This document shows, one piece after another, positions 17,395-24,703 of a stretch of DNA of 64,000 nucleotides (positions within the stretch are counted from its first letter, which is position 1; the number at the start of each line of letters is the position of its first letter). A model generated the notes under the pieces. The model did no database searches and had not been told where the DNA came from. It was given only the letters and a program-made list of their open reading frames with translations. Origin of the DNA: Clostridia bacterium (GTDB lineage Bacteria; Bacillota; Clostridia; Christensenellales; Borkfalkiaceae). The DNA lies in assembly GCA_029055875.1 (NCBI GenBank), contig JAIDCJ010000010.1, positions 253,473-317,472 on the forward strand, written 5' to 3'. Both the position numbers and the translations under genes were made by a program.

Positions 17395-18018
17395 ATGGCA
17401 GTATATAGAGACGCAAAATGTAAACTTTGCAGAAGAGAGGGTGCAAAACTCTTTTTGAAGGGCGAGAAGTGCTACATGGAAAAATGCCCCTTCAATAAGC
17501 GTCCGCTTCCTCCCGGACAGCACGGCGCAGCAAGAAAGAAGGTTTCCGAGTACGGCTTGCAGCTTCGCGAGAAGCAGAAGACCAAGCGCATTTACGGCGT
17601 ACAGGAAGGTCAGTTCCGCAAGTACTACGAAATGGCGGATAGGATGAGAGGCATTACGGGCGAGAACATGTTGTCGCTTTTGGAGCGCCGTCTCGATAAC
17701 GTCATTTTCCGTATGGGAATCGGCGCATCGCGCACGCAGGCAAGACAGCTTGTAAACCACGCGCACTTCATGGTAAACGGCAGAACGGTAAACGTTCCTT
17801 CCTATATCGTGAAAGCGGGCGACGTGATTGCCGTAAAAGAAAACAGAAAGAAGAACAAATTCTTCGAGCAAATCAAAACGATGAAGGTTGCGAATATGCC
17901 CAAGTGGCTTGAATTCGACCCCGAGAAGCTGGAAGGCAAGGTTTTGGCGCTTCCGACCCGTGAGGATGTTGACAGTCAGATTGCAGAGCACATGATTGTC
18001 GAATTGTACTCCAAGTAA
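17395..18018 (+). CDS. rpsD: 30S ribosomal protein uS4
   Basis: 207 residues with an N-terminal zinc-type cysteine set (C9, C12, C26, C31), an S4 RNA-binding domain ([31 protein letters not shown]) and normal length. It starts 16S assembly. In Bacillus uS4 represses its own gene; here it sits third in the operon, so the rpsM leader is a possible target. Confidence 0.97.
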   Translation: MAVYRDAKCKLCRREGAKLFLKGEKCYMEKCPFNKRPLPPGQHGAARKKVSEYGLQLREKQKTKRIYGVQEGQFRKYYEMADRMRGITGENMLSLLERRLDNVIFRMGIGASRTQARQLVNHAHFMVNGRTVNVPSYIVKAGDVIAVKENRKKNKFFEQIKTMKVANMPKWLEFDPEKLEGKVLALPTREDVDSQIAEHMIVELYSK

Positions 18019-18042
18019 TTTTAATATCAAGGAGGTAGCTTT

Positions 18043-18996
18043 ATGATCGAAATGGATATGCCCAGAATCGAGGTATCCGAAAACGAAGCCAAAGATTACG
18101 CGAAAATCGTGGTGGAGCCGCTCGAAAAGGGTTTCGGTCTTACAATCGGCAACTGTCTGAGAAGAATTCTGCTTTCTGCGCTTCCCGGCGCTGCGGTGCA
18201 GGGAATCAAATTCATGGACGGCGGCGTAAAACACGAGTTTTCCGCAATTCCCGGCGTGAAGGAAGACGTAACCGAAATTATTCTGAACCTGAAACTTCTT
18301 GCAATCAAGACGAAGATCACGGATAAAGATTATATGAAGACGTTGCGCCTTACGAAAGAGGGCCCCGCGGTGATTACTGCGGCGGACATTTCGCAGGACG
18401 CAGAAGTGGAAATTATCAATTCCGACCAATATATCTGCACGGTAGACGCTGGTCACAAGATTGATGCGGAAATCACAATCGGGCGCGGCAGAGGCTACAA
18501 AGCCGCTAAGGACAACAAACAGCCCGTTATCGATTACATTCCCATCGATTCCATCTACACGCCCGTACAGAAGGTGAACTACAACGTAGAACCCGCGCGC
18601 GTCGGACAGAACATCGATTACGATAGACTTACCATCGAAGTATGGACGGACGGTACTTTCTCCGGAAAGGAAATCGTCTCCCTTGCTGCGAAGATTATGC
18701 AAGATCACATCAGTCTGTTCGTCAACCTTTCGGATACCATTAAAGATATGGATATCCTCGTAAAGACGGACGACGACAAACAACAACAAATTCTCTCTAT
18801 GAAGATTGAGGATATGGACTTCTCCGTCCGTTCCTACAACTGCTTGAAGAGAGCGAACATTCACACGGTGGAAGATTTGTGCCGCAAGACGGAGGACGAG
18901 ATGCTGAAGGTAAGGAACCTCGGCAAGAAGTCTCTCGACGAAGTTTTGCAGAAATTGGAAGCGTACGGTCTTTCACTCGAAAAAAAGGAGGATTAA
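18043..18996 (+). CDS. rpoA: RNA polymerase subunit alpha
   Basis: 317 residues. The N-terminal domain carries EPLEKGFGLTIGNCLRRILLSALPG for dimerisation and assembly, and the C-terminal domain begins near residue 245 with RSYNCLKRANIHTVEDL and ends with RNLGKKSLDEVLQKL, the DNA UP-element and activator contact. AAGGAGG precedes the ATG. Confidence 0.98.
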   Translation: MIEMDMPRIEVSENEAKDYAKIVVEPLEKGFGLTIGNCLRRILLSALPGAAVQGIKFMDGGVKHEFSAIPGVKEDVTEIILNLKLLAIKTKITDKDYMKTLRLTKEGPAVITAADISQDAEVEIINSDQYICTVDAGHKIDAEITIGRGRGYKAAKDNKQPVIDYIPIDSIYTPVQKVNYNVEPARVGQNIDYDRLTIEVWTDGTFSGKEIVSLAAKIMQDHISLFVNLSDTIKDMDILVKTDDDKQQQILSMKIEDMDFSVRSYNCLKRANIHTVEDLCRKTEDEMLKVRNLGKKSLDEVLQKLEAYGLSLEKKED

Positions 18997-18999
18997 GTT

Positions 19000-19503
19000 A
19001 TGCCGGGTAAAATGGGCAGAACCACGAAGCAGAGAATGGCGATTCTCAGAAATCAAGCATCCCAGCTTCTTTGGTACGGTAAAATTGAAACCACTGCGGC
19101 TCGCGCAAAGGAATTACAGTCCTACGTTGAGAAGCTCATTACCAAAGCTGTAAATACCTACGACGACGTAGTTGAAGTAGAAGTAGTCGTAAAAGATAAG
19201 AAGGGCAAGGACGTAAAGACGACCGTTTATAAGGACGGTGCTAAGAGACTTGCCGCTCGTCGTGCGATTATGGCTAAGACCTACGACTTGCAGGAAATCA
19301 AAGGGTTCAACGAAAAGAAGAGCGAGTACAAAGCGCGTACTGAAATTCAGCACCCGCTTATGCAAAAGCTGTTCGACGAGATTGCGCCCAAATATGCACA
19401 GCGCAAGGAAGAGCTCGGTCAGGGCGGCGGTTATACGAGAGTTTACCTTCTCGGCGCACGCCGCGGCGACGCAGCTGAAACCGCTATTATCGAGTTAGTT
19501 TAA
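19000..19503 (+). CDS. rplQ: 50S ribosomal protein bL17 with internal insertion
   Basis: 167 residues against about 115-125 in model bacteria. The N-terminus (MGRTTKQRMAILRNQASQLLWYGKIETTAARAKEL) and C-terminus (GGYTRVYLLGARRGDAAETAIIEL) are standard. The extra length is between residues 53 and 120 and is rich in Lys, Val and Asp. Longer bL17 forms are known in some Clostridia. Four bases after rpoA, last gene of the operon. Confidence 0.96.
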   Translation: MPGKMGRTTKQRMAILRNQASQLLWYGKIETTAARAKELQSYVEKLITKAVNTYDDVVEVEVVVKDKKGKDVKTTVYKDGAKRLAARRAIMAKTYDLQEIKGFNEKKSEYKARTEIQHPLMQKLFDEIAPKYAQRKEELGQGGGYTRVYLLGARRGDAAETAIIELV

Positions 19504-19545
19504 TTCGTTTGCGGCAATCCGCATATGCGGAGCAAAACAACTATT

Positions 19546-19577
19546 AAAAAACACGGCTTAACCGCCGTGTTTTTTTG
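19546..19577 (+). terminator. Terminator of the alpha operon
   Basis: Stem ACACGGC (19551-19557) with GCCGTGT (19564-19570), extended by flanking A and T runs, followed by seven T. A small palindrome TCCGCATATGCGGA lies just before at 19518-19531. Confidence 0.88.
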
Positions 19578-19751
19578 TTGTGTAAATTTTTTTACTCATT
19601 TTTTGGGTATCGTAACAATTTCTTTGTTTGTTTTGATACAATTATGTTATTCCATAACCTTATAAAAAAATAATATCTGTGCGACAGATGTTATAAGACA
19701 TTTTTTTAGGGACTTTGTAGAATAATTGTGCAAAGGGAAAAGGAGAAACAT
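19578..19751. other. AT-rich intergenic region before the second DUF6809 gene
   Basis: About 174 bases, AT-rich. I see a small hairpin ATCTGT-GCG-ACAGAT at 19675-19689, but no promoter with both boxes at good spacing and no palindrome like that at 2765. Confidence 0.5.
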
Positions 19752-20027
19752 ATGAAAAGTATTTTTGAAGATTTTTATTACAAAAAGCTCGGGCGGAATG
19801 AAATGAAGCCGAAAGACAGAGAGTATCTTGAAAGCTTGGAAGAATATGAAAAGGCATACGAAACCTTAGAGCAAACGCTTGACGAAACGCAAAAGAAACT
19901 TCTTGACGACGTATTTTTCAGCAGTGCGGGCGTAACGGGTGTTTTAGAGTATTTAAGTTATAAAGAAGGTTTCCGCGTTGCCTTACTTCTTGCGTTTGAA
20001 ATGATAGGGGAGCCGTCGCCAAATTAA
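19752..20027 (+). CDS. DUF6809-family small protein
   Basis: 91 residues from the ATG at 19752, which has AAAAGGAG 6 bases upstream; a longer frame from 19728 has no binding site. The opening MKSIFEDFYYKKLGRNEMKP, the central EKAYETLEQTLDETQKKLLDD and the terminal YLSYKEGFRVALLLAFEMIGE match the DUF6809 pattern: an N-terminal FYY-type segment, a helical hairpin and a GFR...A motif. The function of the family is not known to me. Unlike the copy at 2867 it has no HTH gene next to it. Confidence 0.78.
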   Translation: MKSIFEDFYYKKLGRNEMKPKDREYLESLEEYEKAYETLEQTLDETQKKLLDDVFFSSAGVTGVLEYLSYKEGFRVALLLAFEMIGEPSPN

Positions 20028-20041
20028 TGCGGGCGGAGGGG

Positions 20042-20070
20042 TTGACATTTCCATATTTTGGGAATATAAT
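20042..20070 (+). promoter_or_regulatory. Promoter of the Mrp-family ATPase gene
   Basis: TTGACA (20042-20047), 17-base spacer, TATAAT (20065-20070). The start codon is 24 bases on, with CGGAG as binding site. Confidence 0.87.
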
Positions 20071-20094
20071 CAATAAAAAAGTTCGGAGATAATT

Positions 20095-20937
20095 ATGGCA
20101 GATTGTACGCACGATTGTTCTTCCTGCGGCAGTAATTGCAGCTCGAGGAAGGAAACTTCATTCATTAAACCCTTGCACAAAAAAGCAAAGGTTAAAAAAG
20201 TAATCGCCGTGGCAAGCGGTAAGGGGGGAGTCGGCAAATCGCTCGTCACTTCCTTGCTCGCCGTGCGTGCGGCGGCGCGGGGATACCGCGTGGCGCTTCT
20301 CGATGCGGATATTACGGGCCCTTCCATTCCTAAAATGTTCGGCGTGCATTCCCACGCTACGGGGGACGATAAGGGCATTCAGCCCGTAAAAACGAAGAGC
20401 GGCATTCAGATGATTTCCATGAACGCGCTCTTGGAGCACGAGGACGATCCCGTGGTTTGGCGCGGTTCGCTCATTGCGGGCGCGGCGGTGCAGTTCTGGA
20501 CGGACGTCGTTTGGGATAACGTGGATATTATGTTTATCGATATGCCCCCGGGAACGGGCGACGTGCCGCTCTCGGTGTATCAGAGTATTCCCCTAAGCGG
20601 AATGGTGGTTGTTACCACGCCGCAGGATCTCGTAGAAATGATCGTGAAAAAGGCGGTCAACATGGCGGGCATGATGAACGTGCCCGTGCTGGGACTTGCC
20701 GAGAATATGAGCTATTTCGTCTGCCCCGATTGCGGCAAGGAACATATGATTTTCGGCACAAGTAAGGCGGAAAGGCTGGGGGAAGCCTATCATATTCCCG
20801 CAACCGCACGCATTCCAATCGATCCGCATATCGCATCGCTTGCAGACGCGGGCAAAATCGAGGAGGCGGATACCGATCCCCTTGCGGAAATCTTTGCGCA
20901 AATTGAAAAGGCAAGAGAAATTCAATTTCATAAATAA
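20095..20937 (+). CDS. Mrp/NBP35-family iron-sulfur cluster carrier ATPase
   Basis: 280 residues. The deviant Walker A motif SGKGGVGKS lies near residue 40, followed by LLDADITGPSIPKMFG and DMPPGTGDVPLSV, all diagnostic of Mrp/Nbp35 P-loop ATPases that carry Fe-S clusters to target proteins. A cysteine cluster CTHDCSSCGSNC lies at residues 4-15 and a CPDC pair near residue 211; the latter is the bridging Fe-S site of the dimer. It is followed after 12 bases by an alcohol dehydrogenase gene. Confidence 0.93.
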   Translation: MADCTHDCSSCGSNCSSRKETSFIKPLHKKAKVKKVIAVASGKGGVGKSLVTSLLAVRAAARGYRVALLDADITGPSIPKMFGVHSHATGDDKGIQPVKTKSGIQMISMNALLEHEDDPVVWRGSLIAGAAVQFWTDVVWDNVDIMFIDMPPGTGDVPLSVYQSIPLSGMVVVTTPQDLVEMIVKKAVNMAGMMNVPVLGLAENMSYFVCPDCGKEHMIFGTSKAERLGEAYHIPATARIPIDPHIASLADAGKIEEADTDPLAEIFAQIEKAREIQFHK

Positions 20938-20949
20938 GGAGAGAAAACC

Positions 20950-22116
20950 ATGTTAGGAAACTTTACCTATTGCAATCCGACGAAGCTCTACTTCGGAAAA
21001 GACGCACTTGACGGCCTCAGCAAGGAGCTGCCCAAGTACGGCAAAAATATCCTGCTCGTTTACGGCGGGGGTTCTATCAAGAAAAACGGCATTTACGATA
21101 AGGTTATTAAAATTCTCAAAGCCAACGGTAAAGAGATTTTCGAGGACGGCGGCGTCATGCCCAACCCGACCATTGAAAAGGTGCACGAGGGCGTTGCGCG
21201 CGCGAAGGCGGCAAAGGCGGATTTCATTCTTGCCGTGGGCGGCGGCTCCGTTTGCGACTATGCAAAGGCGCTCTCCGTATCAATCCACTGCAAGGGGGAT
21301 ATTTGGAAGAAATACTTTATCGATTTCGAGGAGCCGACCTGTGAGCTGGTTCCCGTGGGCTGCGTGCTTACGATGGTGGGCACGGGCAGTGAAATGAACG
21401 GCGGTTCAGTGATTACCAACCATGCCGAGAAGCTGAAAATCGGTCACGTGTTCGGTGAAGAGGTGTACCCGAAGTTCTCTATTTTGAACCCCGAATTCAC
21501 ATATACGCTTCCGAAGTATCAGATGGTGGCAGGCATTTTCGATATTATGTCGCACATTCTCGAACAGTATTTTTCGGGCACGGACGACAACACTTCCGAC
21601 TATGTTGCGGAGGGGCTGTTGCGCTCGCTCATTCACAGCGCGGAGATTGCGGTTGTAGATCCCAACAACTACGATGCGCGGAGCAACATTATGTGGACGG
21701 CGACCTGGGCGCTCAACACGCTGATTGCAAAGGGCAAGACGACCGACTGGATGGTGCATATGCTCGGGCAGGCAGTCGGCGCGCATACGGACGCCACGCA
21801 CGGTATGACGCTCTCTGCCGTATCTATTCCCTATTACCGCTATATCCTGCCTTACGGGCTTGATAAGTTCGTGCGTTACGCTGTAAACGTTTGGGGCGTA
21901 AACCCTGCGGGCAAGACGGACGAAGAGACCGCCAACGCGGGGCTGGACGCCATGCAGGCGTGGATGGAAAAGACGGGGCTTGTGATGAACATTTCGGAGC
22001 TCGGCGCAACCGAAGAGACGATAGAGGGGATTGCAAAGAGTACGCTCGTGATGGACGGCGGATATAAGGTTTTAGATGCAAAGGAAATTAAAAGCATTCT
22101 GAAAGCGAGCTTATAA
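20950..22116 (+). CDS. Iron-containing alcohol dehydrogenase, butanol dehydrogenase type
   Basis: 388 residues, normal for the BDH/YqhD branch of group III alcohol dehydrogenases. The nucleotide-binding GGGSVCDYAKA is near residue 100 and metal ligands are visible in GIFDIMSHILEQY (Asp, His) and MLGQAVGAHTDATHG (two His). The family reduces aldehydes to alcohols with NAD(P)H, so the enzyme probably serves fermentative redox balance or aldehyde detoxification. The exact substrate is not readable. GGAGAG precedes the ATG. Confidence 0.92.
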   Translation: MLGNFTYCNPTKLYFGKDALDGLSKELPKYGKNILLVYGGGSIKKNGIYDKVIKILKANGKEIFEDGGVMPNPTIEKVHEGVARAKAAKADFILAVGGGSVCDYAKALSVSIHCKGDIWKKYFIDFEEPTCELVPVGCVLTMVGTGSEMNGGSVITNHAEKLKIGHVFGEEVYPKFSILNPEFTYTLPKYQMVAGIFDIMSHILEQYFSGTDDNTSDYVAEGLLRSLIHSAEIAVVDPNNYDARSNIMWTATWALNTLIAKGKTTDWMVHMLGQAVGAHTDATHGMTLSAVSIPYYRYILPYGLDKFVRYAVNVWGVNPAGKTDEETANAGLDAMQAWMEKTGLVMNISELGATEETIEGIAKSTLVMDGGYKVLDAKEIKSILKASL

Positions 22117-22126
22117 AAAGGGCATG

Positions 22127-22157
22127 AAAAAAAGCGGAGCAAATTGCTCCGCTTTTT
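22127..22157. terminator. Bidirectional terminator between convergent genes
   Basis: A perfect 11-bp stem (22131-22141 with 22145-22155), loop of three, with A run on the left and T run on the right, so it can stop both the alcohol dehydrogenase transcript and the reverse-strand DUF1508 transcript. Confidence 0.88.
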
Positions 22158-22167
22158 GCGTTTTCAA

Positions 22168-23439
22168 TTAAACGTCTTTGTCTTCTACGACTTCCGCAAT
22201 CTTTGCGAAACGCTTGGTCGATTCGATTGCGTTCTCACAGCGCGTGCGCGTCTTGTAGTCCGCACCGAGCGCCATCAGTCTTCCGCTTGCATTGAGAAGC
22301 TTGAAAATGTAGTCGCCCGTCTTGGTCTGAATAATTTGGAAGTTGCCTTCTTCAATGTTTTTCTTGTACGTATCAATTCCGCTTCTTGCGCTCGAAAGGG
22401 AGGAGTATTCGCCGCCCGTGAGCATCAGCTCGCCGTTAGAGGCGTACAGCTTGAATAAGTATTTGTTGCGTTCCGTCTTTGAAATCACCCATTTTCCGGT
22501 GTACGGAGAAGCGGTTTTGCTCTTTTTGGGAGCAGGCTTAGGAGCGGGCTTGGCTACGGGTTTCGGGGCAGGTTTTGCTACGGGCTTTGCCGCGGGTTTC
22601 GCAGCCGCCTTTGCGGGTTCTGCTTTCTTCGCGGGAGCGGGCTTTGCAGCCGCCTTTGTAGCCGTTTTTGCGGGCTCTGCCTTTTTTGCAGGAGCGGCTT
22701 TCACCGTTTCCTTCTTTGCGGCGGGCTTTGCTGCCGCTTTTGCAGGCTCTGCTTTCTTAGCCGGTTCTTTCTTCGCGGGCTCCGCTTTCTTTGCAGGAGC
22801 TTTTTTCGTAGCCGGCTTTTTCTTCGTTTCTTTGGGCGTTACTTCTTCTTCGCCTTCTTTCACTTCAAAAATCGTGCCTCTGAAATCGAGCGTACCCGAA
22901 TCTTCAATCGGCTCTTCTTCCTCTTCTTCCGCCTCTTCAAAAAGCGGTTGCTCTTCGTGTGCGGCAGGCTCTTCTACCGGTTCTTCCTGCTTGGCAGGTT
23001 CCTCGTAAGCGGGCTCCTCTTCGGGCTCTTCTACGATTTCGGGAATGATGATAGGTTGATATTCGGGAGCAGGGGTGGGGGTGGGAGCAGGAGCAGGTTC
23101 CTCATAAGCGGGTTCCTCTTCGGGCTCTGCCTGAACGGGCTCTGCTACGGGTTCCTCGTAAGCGGGTTCTACTACGGTCTCTGCTTGAGCGGGCTCTTCT
23201 GCGGGGTGAGCCGTGTAAAGCGCGTCTTCTTCTATTTCCCACAGCTCGGGCCCGACGGGCGCGGTTGATGCGGCCGCAACGAACGTTTCTTCACTCTTTT
23301 GCTTCTTGTTTTTTGCGAGCAGCACAATCATTGCAATAACGATTGCAATAATCAGGAGAATCACAACCCCCAGAATAATCGTAAGTACGAGGTTTTCTTT
23401 GAGATAAGTAAGCAAATCCGATTCCAACAAATTAAGCAT
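22168..23439 (-). CDS. Membrane-anchored protein with two DUF1508 (YegP-like) domains and a long low-complexity linker
   Basis: 423 residues. An N-terminal membrane helix (about residues 16-42, VLTIILGVVILLIIAIVIAMIVLLA) is followed by an acidic Glu/Pro/Ala segment to about residue 185, then a basic Lys/Ala/Pro segment with AKKAEPAK repeats to about 315, then two tandem DUF1508 modules (GKWVISKTERNKYLFKLYASNGELML and GNFQIIQTKTGDYIFKLLNASGRLMA). DUF1508 domains are small beta folds of unknown role. The basic segment is very like the uL5 tail at 9384. I infer an inner-face membrane protein whose charged tails bind RNA, ribosomes or acidic polymers, but this is not shown. Confidence 0.88.
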   Translation of the reverse strand: MLNLLESDLLTYLKENLVLTIILGVVILLIIAIVIAMIVLLAKNKKQKSEETFVAAASTAPVGPELWEIEEDALYTAHPAEEPAQAETVVEPAYEEPVAEPVQAEPEEEPAYEEPAPAPTPTPAPEYQPIIIPEIVEEPEEEPAYEEPAKQEEPVEEPAAHEEQPLFEEAEEEEEEPIEDSGTLDFRGTIFEVKEGEEEVTPKETKKKPATKKAPAKKAEPAKKEPAKKAEPAKAAAKPAAKKETVKAAPAKKAEPAKTATKAAAKPAPAKKAEPAKAAAKPAAKPVAKPAPKPVAKPAPKPAPKKSKTASPYTGKWVISKTERNKYLFKLYASNGELMLTGGEYSSLSSARSGIDTYKKNIEEGNFQIIQTKTGDYIFKLLNASGRLMALGADYKTRTRCENAIESTKRFAKIAEVVEDKDV

Positions 23440-23482
23440 ATATTCCCCTTTACAGTATTAACGTTTACAATTTGTCTTCCTA

Positions 23483-23511
23483 ATTATATCACGCGAGGAG
23501 CGCGCTGTCAA
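23483..23511 (-). promoter_or_regulatory. Promoter of the DUF1508 gene
   Basis: On the minus strand TTGACA (23506-23511), 17-base spacer, TATAAT (23483-23488). It lies back to back with the plus-strand promoter at 23516, only four bases apart. Confidence 0.87.
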
Positions 23512-23515
23512 TCCA

Positions 23516-23544
23516 TTGACAAAAATTTCCGAAGAGAGTATGAT
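23516..23544 (+). promoter_or_regulatory. Promoter abutting the BaiN-like flavoprotein gene (leaderless arrangement)
   Basis: TTGACA (23516-23521), 17-base spacer, TATGAT (23539-23544). The ATG at 23552 starts 8 bases after the -10 box, exactly where transcription should begin. Confidence 0.85.
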
Positions 23545-23551
23545 AGAAAAT

Positions 23552-24703
23552 ATGAAAAAAATTGCGATTATCGGCGGCGGCGCGGCAGGAATGATTTGCG
23601 CTCTGCGGCTTGCTTCGTACGGTTTCGGCGTGGAAATTTTCGAGCGCGGAGAACGGCTCGGGCGCAAGCTCTCTGCAACGGGAAACGGGCAGGGCAATCT
23701 TACCAACCTCAATTTAAGCGCAGACCGCTATTTTTCCGACGATCCCTCGGCGGTGGAAGGGGCACTTTCCCGCTACGGCGCGGGGGAGTTCATTTCCTTT
23801 TTGGAAACGCTCGGCGGCATTTTTCTGCCCGACGAGCGCGGCAGGGTGTACCCCGCAAGCAGGCAGGCCTCTGCGGTTACCGACCTTTTACGGCGTGAAC
23901 TGACGCGGCTTGGCGTAGAGGTGCGCCTCGGTGCATACGTGGAAAAACTCACCTATGAAAAGGGCGGCTTTATACTTTATGCGGCAGGGGAACAAGTGCG
24001 TGCGGACGCAGTCGTACTTTGCACGGGCGGCAAGGCGGCGGAGAACTTCGGCACGGACGGCAGCGCGTTCGCGCTTGCAAAATCGTTCGGGCACAGCGTT
24101 ACCGAGCTTCGTCCCGCATTGGTTGCGCTCCGCTGTAAGGAAACGATCGTGCGCTCGCTCAAAGGTATTCGCATAGACGGGCTCGTGCGCGTGGTGCGCG
24201 GCAAGGAAATTTATAAAAGCAGAGGCGACGTTCTCTTTACCGATACGGGCGTTTCGGGCGACGCGGTGTTCCGCGCTTCTTCGTATGCGAAGGAGGGGGA
24301 TAAGCTCCTCATTGATTTGCTCCCTGCCGTGAGTGAAGAGCGGCTTGAAAAAGCGCTCTCTACGGCACGCGGCGAGGACTGCCTTTTATGCGTGGTGAAT
24401 AACGGTCTCGGACGCGCGCTCTGGAAAGAAGCGGGCGGGGATAAGAAAAAGGTGATTGCGCTCATCAAGAATTTTCCGCTCACCGTTTCGGGCACGCTCG
24501 GGTTTGCGAGGGCGCAGGTCACGCGCGGCGGCATTCCCTTGAAAGAAACAGACGCGCACTTTATGAGCACAAAACGCGCGGGGCTTTACTTTGCGGGCGA
24601 GGCCTTGAACGTAGACGGCGAATGCGGCGGGTATAACCTGCAATGGGCGTTCACTTCGGCAAGTATCGTAGCGGAGGGCATTCATGAAGCTGACGCTAAA
24701 TAA
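23552..24703 (+). CDS. NAD(P)/FAD-dependent oxidoreductase, HI0933/YhiN (BaiN-like) family
   Basis: 383 residues from the ATG at 23552. The opening MKKIAIIGGGAAGMICALRLA is a dinucleotide-binding fold for FAD, followed by RLGRKLSATGNGQGNLTN, the hallmark of the HI0933 family, and a C-terminal GLYFAGEALNVDGECGGYNLQWAF that closes the FAD site. One member, BaiN, was linked to bile acid dehydroxylation; that role should not be assumed here because the family is very widespread. Starts at 23516 or 23540 fall inside the promoter and are rejected. It overlaps the next gene by 20 bases. Confidence 0.9.
   Translation: MKKIAIIGGGAAGMICALRLASYGFGVEIFERGERLGRKLSATGNGQGNLTNLNLSADRYFSDDPSAVEGALSRYGAGEFISFLETLGGIFLPDERGRVYPASRQASAVTDLLRRELTRLGVEVRLGAYVEKLTYEKGGFILYAAGEQVRADAVVLCTGGKAAENFGTDGSAFALAKSFGHSVTELRPALVALRCKETIVRSLKGIRIDGLVRVVRGKEIYKSRGDVLFTDTGVSGDAVFRASSYAKEGDKLLIDLLPAVSEERLEKALSTARGEDCLLCVVNNGLGRALWKEAGGDKKKVIALIKNFPLTVSGTLGFARAQVTRGGIPLKETDAHFMSTKRAGLYFAGEALNVDGECGGYNLQWAFTSASIVAEGIHEADAK

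Noticed and set aside
17080-18864. A 594-residue reverse-strand open frame
   Set aside because: It is antisense to rpsK, rpsD and rpoA, has no family features and no ribosome binding site.
22343-23008. A 221-residue plus-strand frame rich in Ala/Gly/Phe
   Set aside because: It is the mirror of the Lys/Ala/Pro repeat region of the reverse-strand DUF1508 protein.
23552-24703. Bile-acid dehydroxylation role for the BaiN-like protein
   Set aside because: No other bai genes are present, and the HI0933 family is found in most bacteria.
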